A DNA stretch of 64,000 nt from Paraburkholderia sp. Tr-20389 (GTDB lineage Bacteria > Pseudomonadota > Gammaproteobacteria > Burkholderiales > Burkholderiaceae), in NCBI RefSeq assembly GCF_017104565.1, contig NZ_JAAGPD010000024.1, forward strand, positions 87,875 through 151,874. Direction: 5' to 3'. Below, piece by piece: positions 1 to 8,984 of this stretch; the first letter of the stretch is position 1; each line of letters starts with the position of its first letter. The notes below the pieces were generated by a model. That model did not search any database. It was not told the origin of the DNA and was given only the letters and a program-made list of their open reading frames with translations. A program made the position numbers and the translations under genes.

Positions 1-1
1 C

Positions 2-850
2 GGCATCAAGCAGGTGCTCGCGAAAACCGTCGATTTCGCCGGCTCCGATGCGCCGCTCAAAGACGACGAACTCGCGAAAGACGGCCTGTTCCAGTTTCCG
101 ACGGTGGTCGGCGGCGTGGTGCCCGTGGTCAATCTGCCCGGTATGAAACCGGGTTCGCTGGTGCTGTCGGGCCCCGTGCTCGGCGATATCTACCTCGGCA
201 AGATCAAGAAGTGGAACGACCCGCAAATTGCCGCGCTCAATTCGGGCGCGAAGCTGCCCGACACCGACATCGCCGTCGTGCGCCGCGCGGACGGCTCGGG
301 CACGAGCTTCATCTGGACGCACTATCTCTCGCAGGTGAGTCCGGAATGGAAGAGCAAAGTGGGTGAAGGCTCGACCGTCAACTGGCCGACGGGCACGGGC
401 GGTAAGGGCAACGACGGCGTCGCCGCGTTCGTGCAGCGGTTGCCGGGCGCGATCGGCTATGTCGAATGGGCGTATGCGAAGCAGAACAAGATGACTTACA
501 CGTCGCTGAAGAACGCGGCGGGCGCCGTCGTCGAGCCGAAGACGGACACCTTCAAGGCGGCGGCAGCGGGCGCCGAGTGGTCGAAGTCGTTCTATCAGAT
601 CCTCACCAACGAGCCGGGCAAGGACGCGTGGCCCGTCGTTGGCGCGACGTTCGTGCTCGTGCATTCGGCGCAGGACAAGCCGGATCGCGGCAAGGAAACG
701 CTCAAGTTCTTCGACTGGGCGTTCAAGAACGGTAGCCAGACGGCGCAGGAACTCGACTACATCACGCTGCCGGATGCCGTCGTGTCGCAGATTCGCACGC
801 AGTGGAAGGCCAAGGTCAAGGACGCATCGGGCAAACCGATCGCCGATTGA
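2..850 (+). CDS. pstS: PstS-type phosphate-binding protein (5' truncated)
   Basis: Periplasmic substrate-binding subunit of a high-affinity phosphate ABC importer. The reading frame is open from base 2, so the signal peptide and N-terminus lie before the window. The visible part has the PstS signatures [19 protein letters not shown] and the phosphate-contacting DGSGT motif followed by [12 protein letters not shown], and it ends in GKPIAD. It is clearly paralogous to the complete pstS at 56942-57973, sharing the same motifs in the same order. No pstC, pstA or pstB follows, so this is either an orphan binding protein or its partners lie to the left. Confidence 0.93.
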   Translation, partial: GIKQVLAKTVDFAGSDAPLKDDELAKDGLFQFPTVVGGVVPVVNLPGMKPGSLVLSGPVLGDIYLGKIKKWNDPQIAALNSGAKLPDTDIAVVRRADGSGTSFIWTHYLSQVSPEWKSKVGEGSTVNWPTGTGGKGNDGVAAFVQRLPGAIGYVEWAYAKQNKMTYTSLKNAAGAVVEPKTDTFKAAAAGAEWSKSFYQILTNEPGKDAWPVVGATFVLVHSAQDKPDRGKETLKFFDWAFKNGSQTAQELDYITLPDAVVSQIRTQWKAKVKDASGKPIAD

Positions 851-872
851 TCAGACAAAACGCACAAAAACG

Positions 873-897
873 GGCCGGTGTGCGAGAACGCCGGCCG
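873..897 (+). terminator. Weak hairpin after pstS
   Basis: GGCCGGTG and CGCCGGCC can pair (one G-T wobble) around an 8-base loop, 23 bases past the pstS stop. There is no T-run after the stem, so termination is only a possibility. Confidence 0.3.
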
Positions 898-1023
898 TCA
901 TTGAACAGTAACGGGGCATCGCGATAATGCGGATCCTGGCCTGAGAGCAATCGGGACGGGCGTGAAGCGCGGCGTGGGTTGCGTGGATCGCCAGCAATCT
1001 CGATTGAAGCCAGAGACGTATCA

Positions 1024-1236
1024 ATGACCATTCCCATGCTGACCACACACCGAGGCTATCGCCTTCAAGCCAGCGCTGCTATTCGCGACGATGGCCTGCA
1101 CGCGGCGGATCTGACCATCGAAAAACCGGGTCTGCCTCCTCGCATCTTCAACGCACTCGACTACTTCTACGACGGCGAACAGGCGCTCAAGTACGCGACC
1201 GCCTGGGGCCGCATCTGGGTCGACATGAAGGGTTGA
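1024..1236 (+). CDS. Small conserved protein, unknown function
   Basis: A 70-aa soluble protein beginning MTIPMLTTHRGY and ending WGRIWVDMKG. It has a balanced charge and no signal peptide or membrane segment. The segment RIFNALDYFYDGEQALKYA suggests a compact alpha/beta fold. The ATG at 1024 is preferred; a second ATG at 1039 is possible because the ribosome-binding site is weak (AGAG at about 1012). It stands alone between pstS and the chemotaxis receptor. I do not recognise a characterised family, although proteins of this look are common in Burkholderia genomes. Confidence 0.6.
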   Translation: MTIPMLTTHRGYRLQASAAIRDDGLHAADLTIEKPGLPPRIFNALDYFYDGEQALKYATAWGRIWVDMKG

Positions 1237-1454
1237 TCGGCGGCGCGCGCCTGGATGGCCAGGCCCGACGCGAACTCCGAGTGAACGCTCTGCGTGAAAA
1301 CGATTTCAGTAAAATTTTCCTCCCAAATATTGGGGTGCAATTCAGAATCCCCCTGAACGAACCGTAAGAGGCGAGAGCAAACGTTGGCTTTCACTGCCAA
1401 CGCGCGCGCGAACCATTGCGCCGCGCCGGGCCGCGCATCCTCCCTCTATCGTTC

Positions 1455-3007
1455 ATGAAACTCACATTCAAGCTTCCCCTTGCTTTTGCCGCAGCGCTCT
1501 TCCTGATGTTCGCCGGCGCGATGTACGGCCTGTACGCGATGCATCGCTCGATCGACGAATACAACGACCTCGTGCGTGTGCACGTCGCCAACGAGCGGAC
1601 GGCGTCGAACGTCCTCGTCAACTTCAAGCTTCAGGTGCAGGAGTGGAAGGACATCCTGCTGCGCGGCAAGGATCCCGCGAAGCTCGACAAGGGCTGGGCC
1701 GCATTCGAGAAGCAGGAAAGCATCGTCGATACGCAGACGAAGGCGCTGCTCTCGTCGCTCGACGACGGCGGCACGCGCTCGCTCGTCGAACAGTTCGCGA
1801 CGGCGCACGTGGCGATGGGCGGCGGCTATCGCAAGGGACTCGAAGCCTTCAAGGAGGCCGGCTTCGAGCCGACGGCGGGCGACAAGGCGGTCGCGGGTGT
1901 CGACCGTGAACCCGCGCGCCTGCTCGGCGAAGCCGTCGAGCAGATCGCGACCCGAACGGCGGCGATGTCCGCGCAAGCCGCCGACGATGCGCGCCGAGCG
2001 GGCGCGATCAGCCTCGTGCTGATGATGGCGGCATTCGCCGCGGGCCTGGGCGGCGCGTTCCTGTTCAGCCGCTCGATCACGTCGCCGCTGACGCGTGCGG
2101 TCGATGTCGCGCGCAGCGTTGCACAAGGCGATCTGACGACGCGCATCGAAGCACACGGCAACGACGAAATCGGCGCGCTGCTCAACGCGCTCGCCGAGAT
2201 GCAGGCGAGCCTCTCGAACGTGGTGAGCCGCGTGCGCCGCAATGCGGACGGCGTCGCGACGGCCAGTTCGCAGATCGCGGCGGGCAATATGAGCCTGTCG
2301 GCGCGCACGGAAAAGAACAGGCTGCATCGCTCGAGGAAACGGCGGCGAGCATGGAAGAACTCACGGGCACCGTGCGGCAGAACGCGGGCAACGCAAGTCA
2401 CGCCGCGACGCTGGCCGAAAAGGCATCCGACACGGCCGTGCACGGCGGCGACGTGATGCGGCGCGTGGTCGATACGATGGCGGGCATTACGGAAAGCTCG
2501 TCGAAAGTCGGCGAGATCATCGCGGTGATCGAAGGCATCGCGTTTCAGACCAACATCCTTGCGCTGAACGCGGCCGTCGAGGCGGCGCGCGCGGGTGAAG
2601 ACGGACGGGGCTTCGCCGTCGTCGCGGGTGAAGTGCGTGCGCTTGCGCAGCGCAGCGCGACAGCGGCGAAGGAAGTGAAGGCGCTAATCGATCAATCTTC
2701 GACGCGCGTTGCGGCGGGCTCGGATCTCGTGCGCGACGCGGGCGGCATTATCGGAGAGATCGTCGGCTCCGTGCAGCAGGTGACGGCCATCATCGCCGAG
2801 ATTTCGGCGGCATCGAACGAACAGAGCACGGGTATCGAACAGGTCAATCTCGCCGTCACGCAGATGGACGAAGTGACCCAGCAGAACGCGGCGCTCGTCG
2901 AAGAGGCATCGGCGGCCGCGCAGTCGATGGCGGAGCAGGCGCGCTCGCTGCGCGAAGCCGTCGCTGTGTTCACGACAGCCGACACCGACTATTCGCTCGC
3001 GCGATAA
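1455..3007 (+). pseudogene. Methyl-accepting chemotaxis receptor, frameshifted
   Basis: Transmembrane chemoreceptor: TM1 at about residues 8-30, a periplasmic four-helix sensor, TM2 at about 185-206 ([16 protein letters not shown]), HAMP to about 258, then the signalling hairpin. The frame is broken at about base 2313. The first frame reads LSARTE then leaves the family and stops at 2456. A frame shifted by two bases resumes [17 protein letters not shown] and continues through the hairpin tip ([19 protein letters not shown]) to a stop at 3007. Removing the AA at 2313-2314 restores a normal receptor of about 517 aa. The C-terminal half has its own ATG at 2351 but no good ribosome-binding site. 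The cause is either a real mutation in an A4 run or a sequencing error. Confidence 0.88.
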
Positions 3008-3317
3008 GTTCACACGATTAGCAGCGCGAAGTGTGTGGCAAAAGTGCCGAATGTATGGCGTCGCACACAGTCAATTTTTCTACACTCGACCCGCCCGTTT
3101 ATGCCCTATAAGATGGCGCGTGACGCAACACGTCTATTTGCTGGCCGATTTTGCATCGGGCCGGCGGTCCGATTCGTATGACGAACGAGGCGCGCAGGGA
3201 CAGGCCTGCATGATGGACGCCTCGCGGCCGTCGCACACCGCACCGCATCTCGCCTGATTTCTTCGAACACAGACGGCTTGCCGGGAAGGGCTGCCCGGCG
3301 CATGAGAGGGACGTGGC
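3008..3317. other. Intergenic, nothing recognised
   Basis: 310 bases between the receptor and the glycosyltransferase. A TATAAG box at about 3108 could be a promoter element for the downstream gene. I see no credible small gene, RNA or repeat. Confidence 0.4.
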
Positions 3318-4316
3318 ATGTTGAACAAGTTGATCGACATTGCGAGACACATCCGACGTAGCGAGCGCTTCAAACATTCGATCAGCACGCCAGGCCGCAT
3401 CACGCTGCACGCGCAACAACGTCTGAATCGCGGCTACTTCGCGATCGAGATTCGCGCGCACTCGGGCTTCTTCTCGGTCATGCAGATGGTGCTGTTCATC
3501 CTGATGTATTGCGATGAAAAGCGCCTCACGCCGCTCATCTCTGCGCGCGGCGGCATTTACGGCGACCCGGAGGGCCAGGTCGACTGGTTCGGCGAATACT
3601 TCGATACCGTCGGCGTGCCGGCCTCGCCGGCGTCGAACATGCGGCTGCGCACGTCGGTCGTGCACGATCTCGGCGGACTCGGATTTCGCCGCCGTTACGA
3701 GTCGAAGCTCGAACTGCGCCACGCGAGCGCGCTATTCCGCGCGCACTATCAGCCGACCGCGCCGATCCGCGCGGAAGTCGACGCAATCCGCCGGCGAACC
3801 GGCATCGGCGCTGCGACGCTCGGCGTGCATTTTCGCGGCACCGACAAGAAGCTCGAAGCACATACCATCGGTTGGGACGAATTTTGCCGTCTCGTCGAGC
3901 GCACGCTCGCCGAAGAACCGCAACTGACGAACATCTTCGTGTCGAGCGACGAACAGGCGTTCCTCGATTTCTTCGTCAAGTGGGGCTTCCGGGTGCCCGT
4001 CAGCGTCGCGCCCGCCAGGCTGCTCGCGACGGGCGGCACGCCCGTGCATTTCAGCGGCCATCCGGGGCTGGCGATCGGCCGCGAGGCGCTCGTCGCGAGT
4101 CTGCTGCTCGCGAACTGCGGATATCTGTTGAAGACGCCGTCATATCTGTCGGCGTGGTCGAAAATATTCAATCCGTCGTTGCCCGTCAGGCTGGCCGTGC
4201 CGCCGCGCGAGGGCGCGTTCTGGTTTCCGGACAGCCAGATCTGGACCGAGCAGAAGGCGCGTCGCCGCGATGTCCCGGAGGCGGAGGTGCGGATGCCCGA
4301 TCAGAAAACCGCCTGA
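3318..4316 (+). CDS. Fucosyltransferase-like glycosyltransferase
   Basis: 332 aa, no signal peptide. The motif HFRGTDK at about residue 171 matches the GDP-fucose-binding H-x-R-x-T-D-K signature of the alpha-1,6/O-fucosyltransferase superfamily (NodZ/FUT8-like). It is followed by IFVSSDEQAF, where these enzymes carry a second conserved S-D. Its predicted role is transfer of a fucose-type sugar to a glycan in the cytoplasm or at the membrane; donor and acceptor cannot be read from the sequence. No other glycan genes surround it. The ATG at 3318 follows GAGAGGGACG. The GT fold is fairly certain, the sugar is inference. Confidence 0.72.
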   Translation: MLNKLIDIARHIRRSERFKHSISTPGRITLHAQQRLNRGYFAIEIRAHSGFFSVMQMVLFILMYCDEKRLTPLISARGGIYGDPEGQVDWFGEYFDTVGVPASPASNMRLRTSVVHDLGGLGFRRRYESKLELRHASALFRAHYQPTAPIRAEVDAIRRRTGIGAATLGVHFRGTDKKLEAHTIGWDEFCRLVERTLAEEPQLTNIFVSSDEQAFLDFFVKWGFRVPVSVAPARLLATGGTPVHFSGHPGLAIGREALVASLLLANCGYLLKTPSYLSAWSKIFNPSLPVRLAVPPREGAFWFPDSQIWTEQKARRRDVPEAEVRMPDQKTA

Positions 4317-4491
4317 AGCGGCATCGCATCGGCAGTACGACGGACACGACCGGTCCGGCGCGGCACGAAATGTGCGGCCTGGGCCACAACGGCGCTCAAA
4401 AAGGCGGCATCCGGCTGGGTCTGCGACCGGCCGGGGCGTTTGCGCTCGCGTAGAATCACACAAAAGACCAGCACGGCAATCGGGGAAGGGC

Positions 4492-5634
4492 GTGAAGATT
4501 CACAGCCATTACGACAATCTGAAAGTCTCGCGGGATGCCCCTCAAGAGGTGATCCGCGCGGCCTACAAGACCTTGTGTCAGAAATATCATCCTGACCGGC
4601 GGATCGACGATCCCGATGCCGAGCGGGTGATGAAGATCATCAACGCGTCCTACGCGGTGCTGAGCGATCCCGTGCAACGCAAGGAGCACGACGAATGGCT
4701 CGCGCGCAAGGAACGCGAAGCGGCAGCCGCCGCTGCGCCGCCACCTCCGCCGCGTCCCGCGACCCCGGCACAGCAGAAGAATCAGCAGAAAACCCAGCAG
4801 ACGAACTGGCAGGCCGCCACGCAGACGAAGCGCGATGCTTCGCCGCGTCCGCAGCCCCGTTCCAGCGCGTGGACCTCGCAGGCGCGCATCGATCCGCGCG
4901 CTGCGCCGCAGAAGCCGCGCGCGGCAGCGGGGTTTGCACTGCGCAAGATTTCGCTGCGCAGCTGGATCGCGATCGGCGTCTGCGCCTTCTTCGGTTACGT
5001 CGCGATATCGGAATCGATGACGCCGTGGCCGTTCACGCGCAACACGTCGACGTCGTACGGCTCGCCTTATGGTGCGCGCGATGAAGGCGACGGCGACGGT
5101 GGGGCATCGACGGAAGGCAAGCGACGCGCGCTGGCCGCGATGTCGTCGGCACAGGCGGCGACGTCGCCGTGGACCAACGATGCCTCCGCCGGCAGCGATG
5201 CCGCCTCGTCTGCACGGCCTGCGTTCGCCAGGCCGACAGCCGCGCCGAACGGCCTGCCGTGGCCGTCGACGGCGTCTTACCTCGACGGCATGCCTGTCGG
5301 CGCGGACGGCGGGCATTCGTCCGTCACGATCGACAACACGTCCAACCGCTTCGACGTGTTCGCCAAGCTCGTCTTCAATGCCTCCGTGTTCGACCAGCCG
5401 GTGCGGCACTTCTTCATCCCGGCGGGGAAGAGCTTCACGCTGCTCGGCGTCGCGCCGGGCAGCTACGACGTCCGCTATCAGAACCTCGACGACGGCGGCC
5501 TGTACAAGTCGCAGAACTTCGCCGTCACCGAACAGGACAGCGGCAACGGCATCGACGCGACCAACGTGAGCATCACGCTCTACTCGGTGCCGGGCACCGT
5601 GCAGCCGACGACGATCGGCCGCGGCGACTTCTGA
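4492..5634 (+). CDS. Membrane-anchored DnaJ-domain protein
   Basis: 380 aa from a GTG at 4492 (VKIHSHYDNL) just after GGGGAAGGG. Residues about 4-70 form a J-domain with the Hsp70-activating HPD motif at residues 33-35. A proline/glutamine-rich linker follows, then one transmembrane helix at about 153-173 (WIAIGVCAFFGYVAI), a low-complexity stretch and a C-terminal domain of about 120 aa (from SSVTIDNTSNRFDVFAKL) that looks like a beta-sandwich. Known J-proteins of this layout recruit DnaK to the membrane; the client is unknown. An ORF opening upstream at 4270 overlaps the glycosyltransferase and is not supported. Confidence 0.85.
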   Translation: MKIHSHYDNLKVSRDAPQEVIRAAYKTLCQKYHPDRRIDDPDAERVMKIINASYAVLSDPVQRKEHDEWLARKEREAAAAAAPPPPPRPATPAQQKNQQKTQQTNWQAATQTKRDASPRPQPRSSAWTSQARIDPRAAPQKPRAAAGFALRKISLRSWIAIGVCAFFGYVAISESMTPWPFTRNTSTSYGSPYGARDEGDGDGGASTEGKRRALAAMSSAQAATSPWTNDASAGSDAASSARPAFARPTAAPNGLPWPSTASYLDGMPVGADGGHSSVTIDNTSNRFDVFAKLVFNASVFDQPVRHFFIPAGKSFTLLGVAPGSYDVRYQNLDDGGLYKSQNFAVTEQDSGNGIDATNVSITLYSVPGTVQPTTIGRGDF

Positions 5635-5661
5635 TCGCCCCCGCAGCCGCGCAACGTCACG

Positions 5662-6612
5662 TCACTGCAGCGTCGCGCCGGCACCCCGAACCACCACGCT
5701 CTGCCGCCCGTTGATACTCACGGGCACGTCGCCGTGCACCGTTGCGCGCCGCACGACGCGGTGCGCATCGCTATAGTCGTTGATCGCGTAGTGCTGGGTC
5801 GCGCGGTTGTCCCAGATCGCGACGTCGCCTTGCGTCCAGTTCCAGCGCACGGTGTTTTCGAGGCGCGTGACGTGGTCGTGAAAGACCTGCAGCAGATGCG
5901 TCGATTCGCTCGCCGACAGCCCCTTCAGTCGCTGCACGAAATGACCGAGCACGAGCGAGCGTTCGCCCGTTTCCGGATGCACGCGCACGACGGGATGCTC
6001 GGTCTCGTAGACCGTCGACGTGAACACTTCGCGGTAGCGCTTCAACTGCTCGCCATCGGCGTTCGCATGCGACGACGCGTAGTCGTACGCGTTCGTGTGC
6101 AGCGCCCACAGCGTGTCGGCCAGACGGCGCAGTGGCTCAGGCAGATGCTCGTACGCGGCGGCTGTATTGGCCCAGACGGTGTCGCCGCCATACGGCGGAA
6201 TCACCACTGCGCGCAGGATCGAAATCTTCGGATAGGCGTCGACGAAGGTAACGTCCGTGTGCCACGAGTTGGCCCGTGCGCCGTGCTGCGAATCGAGTTC
6301 GAGCAGATGGCGGCTGCCATCGACGGACGGCACGGTCGGATGCGCGACGGTCTCGCCGAAGCGTCGCGCGAAGGCTTCTTGCCCTGCGTCGTCGAGATGC
6401 TGCTGGCCACGGAAGAACAGCACCTTGTGCTTCAGCAGCGCGGCGTGGATCGCGTCGAAGGTCGGCGCGTCGATCGAGCCGGATAGTTCGACGCCGCGAA
6501 TCTCCGCGCCGATGCGGCCGGCGACGCGGCGCACGTCGAGCGTTTCGGGTGTCGCATGCGCGGCGATGGCGCCTGCGTTCGATGCGGCGATGGCCGCTTG
6601 CGTATTCGACAT
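5662..6612 (-). CDS. TauD/AtsK-type Fe(II)/2-oxoglutarate dioxygenase
   Basis: 316 aa from MSNTQAAI. The facial triad is visible: HTD at about residue 118 and the distal histidine in TQHYA near the C-terminus, followed by the 2-oxoglutarate-binding arginines in HRVVRRAT. The ending GDVPVSING resembles alkylsulfatase AtsK more than taurine dioxygenase. Enzymes of this family open C-S or C-O bonds of sulfonates or sulfate esters to release sulfite/sulfate. The gene is not linked to an ssu/tau transporter here, so the substrate is unassigned. An in-frame ATG 10 codons upstream (6642) is possible. Confidence 0.88.
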   Translation of the reverse strand: MSNTQAAIAASNAGAIAAHATPETLDVRRVAGRIGAEIRGVELSGSIDAPTFDAIHAALLKHKVLFFRGQQHLDDAGQEAFARRFGETVAHPTVPSVDGSRHLLELDSQHGARANSWHTDVTFVDAYPKISILRAVVIPPYGGDTVWANTAAAYEHLPEPLRRLADTLWALHTNAYDYASSHANADGEQLKRYREVFTSTVYETEHPVVRVHPETGERSLVLGHFVQRLKGLSASESTHLLQVFHDHVTRLENTVRWNWTQGDVAIWDNRATQHYAINDYSDAHRVVRRATVHGDVPVSINGRQSVVVRGAGATLQ

Positions 6613-6837
6613 CTGACGTCTCCATGTAGGGGGAGCGTTCATTCAAGCAGCCCGCCCGCGCAAAGAGAACTGATGATTCGTGCGAACGTGTCCATGCGGG
6701 CTGCGCTATCGATAGCGGGTTTCGTGCTATGGCCGGTGCATCGCGAGCCGATGTGCGAAGCGCTGTCCCGGCCGGGCGATCGAGCGTTCGACGGGACAGC
6801 GCCTGGGTAAAGCAGCGCGCTAGTGCGCGCTAATGCG

Positions 6838-7293
6838 TTAGCCGGGCGGCGTCCGGGCAAGTGTCAGTCTTTCGCGCGAGCGCGGGCTTTCGTATATCTC
6901 GCGCGCGCCGGGCATGTACCACGCGGCGTGCAGGGTCCGGATGAACAGCGCTTCCGGGTCGGAGATGTGGCCGTCCGCCTGCGCGCCTTCCTCGCACAGC
7001 GCGATGATCTCGCGGCGCAGCCGCCAGTCCTTGATGTCCTGCGCGAGCCCGAAGACCACGGCGGGATCCAGCCGGCAAGCGTCGCCCCAGTTGAGATAGG
7101 CCGTCGTGGTGAGGTCCTCGCACATCTGCTGCATGACGGCGAGCAACTGTCCGCGGTTCATCTGCAGACGCTCTTCCATCCCGTAGCGGTCCAGTGCTTC
7201 GAGTTCGTCGATACCCACGTGTCCGTCCGACAGCAGGCACGCTGCCACGATGCGGGCTGCCGCTTCGGGACTGTCGCTTCGATAGTGACGCAT
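6838..7293 (-). CDS. TerB-like (tellurite-resistance family) protein
   Basis: 151 aa from MRHYRSDSPE, chosen because AAGGAATGGAG lies directly upstream. It is all-helical and acidic, with the TerB-like pattern RIVAACLLSDGHVGIDE at the N-terminus and a second acidic repeat (EEGAQADGHISDPE). These D-G-H turns are typical metal-binding positions of TerB/DjlA-type folds. It lies 59 bases downstream of the DUF3563 gene on the same strand. Cytoplasmic stress role inferred. Confidence 0.7.
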   Translation of the reverse strand: MRHYRSDSPEAAARIVAACLLSDGHVGIDELEALDRYGMEERLQMNRGQLLAVMQQMCEDLTTTAYLNWGDACRLDPAVVFGLAQDIKDWRLRREIIALCEEGAQADGHISDPEALFIRTLHAAWYMPGAREIYESPRSRERLTLARTPPG

Positions 7294-7352
7294 TTCAGAT
7301 CTCCATTCCTTTGCTTTGCTTCGATTCGGTTCGATTGACGACGCAGTCCGCG

Positions 7353-7538
7353 TCACGCGATCCAGTCGCGCGGCATCACGCTCGAGTGCACATGAAACGG
7401 ATAGTCCGCGTCGTCGACCGTGCGCATGCGGCGTTCGAGATCGGCCAGATCCGTCGACGACGCGAGCCAGGCTTCGCGTTCGCTTTCGCGGGAATGGGTG
7501 AGCAGCGTGCCGAAACGGCGTGCGATTTCGCTAAACAT
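7353..7538 (-). CDS. DUF3563 family small protein
   Basis: 61 aa, MFSEIARRFG...LASSTDLADLERRMR, the characteristic DUF3563 core (L-x-x-S-x-D-L-x-x-L-E-R-R-M). Such proteins are frequent in Burkholderiales, short, soluble and uncharacterised. GAAGGAGAAC precedes the ATG. Same strand as, and probably cotranscribed with, the TerB-like gene downstream. Confidence 0.8.
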   Translation of the reverse strand: MFSEIARRFGTLLTHSRESEREAWLASSTDLADLERRMRTVDDADYPFHVHSSVMPRDWIA

Positions 7539-7806
7539 GATGTTCTCCTTCAGTAGTGCGATGAGAGATGAGTGCGATGCGCAGGCCTGGTTTCAAGTGT
7601 CTGTGGTCGCCTGAGATCAGGGACGCTGCATCGACGGAATGCATCGTAGGCGGGCTGAATTAGCGGGAAATGAGAGCCGTGCGCATGTGCGTTTCGACGC
7701 GCTGTCCGATGCGGAACGCGCGCTAATTCTTTGCTCACTCTCGATGCACAGAATGCGAATCAACCGATGCGTCAATGACACGGCATCGGATGTCAAGGAG
7801 AACAAC

Positions 7807-8070
7807 ATGAAAGGGATTCGCCACGTTGCCGTTGCCGCTGCGCTCGGCCTGGGGCTCGTGAGTGCGGCGCAGGCGCATGTGTTCGTCGGCGTCGGCATCG
7901 CACCCGCCTTAGCACCCGTCGTAGCTGTCGCTCCCGTCGTGCCCGTGTATGCGCCGCCGCCGCCCATGTATTACGCGCCGCCTCCGCCTGTCTACACGCC
8001 GCCCGTCGTGGTCGGCTATTGGGGCCATCCGCATTGGGCGTATCGCGGTTACTACGGTTACTGGCGCTGA
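7807..8070 (+). CDS. Secreted Pro/Tyr/Gly-rich small protein
   Basis: 87 aa. A signal peptide (KGIRHVAVAAALGLGLVSAAQA, cleavage after AQA) is followed by a V/A/P-rich stretch with repeats of YAPPPP and a C-terminal YWGHPHWAYRGYYGYWR tail rich in tyrosine, tryptophan and histidine. The composition resembles envelope proteins of unknown role in Burkholderia. CAAGGAGAACAAC before the ATG fixes the start. It heads a run of three small exported proteins on the same strand. Confidence 0.8.
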   Translation: MKGIRHVAVAAALGLGLVSAAQAHVFVGVGIAPALAPVVAVAPVVPVYAPPPPMYYAPPPPVYTPPVVVGYWGHPHWAYRGYYGYWR

Positions 8071-8115
8071 GCGCGCGATGCACCGCAATCAACTTCATCG
8101 AATGGAGCACACGTC

Positions 8116-8385
8116 ATGAACTCACGACACCTTGCAACGATCGCCGCCGCAGCCTGCGTACTTTCCTTCGTTTCAGGATGTGCGGTCGCCGGCGAAGGCT
8201 ATTTCCTGAGCCGTCATCCGAACATCGCGACGGCCGACTTCGACGCGCAGCAGGCGATCGAACGCATGCGCGCCGCGCAGCGTGCCAATGGCTACGACAT
8301 GGGCGGACATGCGGGACGCGCGATCCAGTTGCTGCAGGACGCGCGCTATGAAATGCAGGCGGCCGCCGAGGTGGCCAGCCGTTGA
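8116..8385 (+). CDS. Small putative lipoprotein
   Basis: 89 aa. The N-terminus MNSRHLATIAAAACVLSF is a signal sequence ending in the lipobox VSGC, so lipidation at that cysteine is predicted. The mature part is helical (QQAIERMRAAQRANGY, RAIQLLQDARYEMQAAA) and could form a small helical hairpin in the periplasm. No family recognised. It lies 45 bases after the previous small gene. Confidence 0.75.
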   Translation: MNSRHLATIAAAACVLSFVSGCAVAGEGYFLSRHPNIATADFDAQQAIERMRAAQRANGYDMGGHAGRAIQLLQDARYEMQAAAEVASR

Positions 8386-8493
8386 TCCGCGCATGAACGC
8401 GCCGCAAACGGCCGCTCATTTTCTTCTCATTCTCGGGCTCTACGATGAGCTTCATCGCAAGGCTCACTTGATCGACATCTGGAGGGAAACATC

Positions 8494-8802
8494 ATGAAAA
8501 CGCTGATTCGTACGGCCGCTGTCGCGATGGCGCTGGCGTTGCCCATCGCCGCATTCGCACAATCGAGCGCACCTGTCACGCGTGCCGACGTTCGGGCGCA
8601 ACTCGCGCAACTGGAAAGCGCGGGCTACAGCCCGGCGGGCGACAACGCGCACTATCCGACGGGCATCGAAGCCACGCAGGCGCGAATCGATTCGCAGCAC
8701 GCGGATGAATACGGCGGCGTGATAGACCACACGTCGCAGGCGGGCGCGGCTTTTCATCCGCAATATGACGTCGGATTGAAGTCGATTTATGTCGGGCATT
8801 GA
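8494..8802 (+). CDS. DUF4148 domain exported protein
   Basis: 102 aa with a signal peptide cleaved after AFAQ and the DUF4148 pattern VTRADVRAQLAQLESAGYSP followed by YPTGIEA. The family is abundant and uncharacterised in Burkholderia-type bacteria, and periplasmic by prediction. CTGGAGGGAAAC precedes the start. It lies upstream of the histidine kinase but is separated from it by a tandem repeat and a putative promoter. Confidence 0.87.
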   Translation: MKTLIRTAAVAMALALPIAAFAQSSAPVTRADVRAQLAQLESAGYSPAGDNAHYPTGIEATQARIDSQHADEYGGVIDHTSQAGAAFHPQYDVGLKSIYVGH

Positions 8803-8915
8803 AGGCTTGCGGAACGCCATTCTCCGCACGATGAAACGCGCGGGCGCGCAGAGAAATCTGCGCGTCCGCATCATTGCGTTCGCAACCGGGAGAGCATGCC
8901 GTGCGGTGTAGAATC

Positions 8916-8975
8916 GGCTCGCCAACAGGCTCGGCAGCAGGCTCGCCGACTGGCTCGGCAACAGCGTCGTCAACA
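8916..8975 (+). repeat. Five 12-bp tandem repeats before the kinase gene
   Basis: Five 12-base units, first GGCTCGCCAACA, alternating with GGCTCGGCAGCA-type variants; the fifth is degenerate. They lie between TAGAAT (8909-8914, a plausible -10 box) and the kinase ATG at 8985. The unit length keeps the frame and would encode Gly-Ser-rich text if translated. Confidence 0.85.
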
Positions 8976-8984
8976 GGATCATCC

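Noticed and set aside
1446-2327. Long minus-strand reading frame opposite the chemoreceptor
   Set aside because: High GC makes long antisense frames common; it is arginine-rich, has no family features and lies fully under a clear plus-strand gene.
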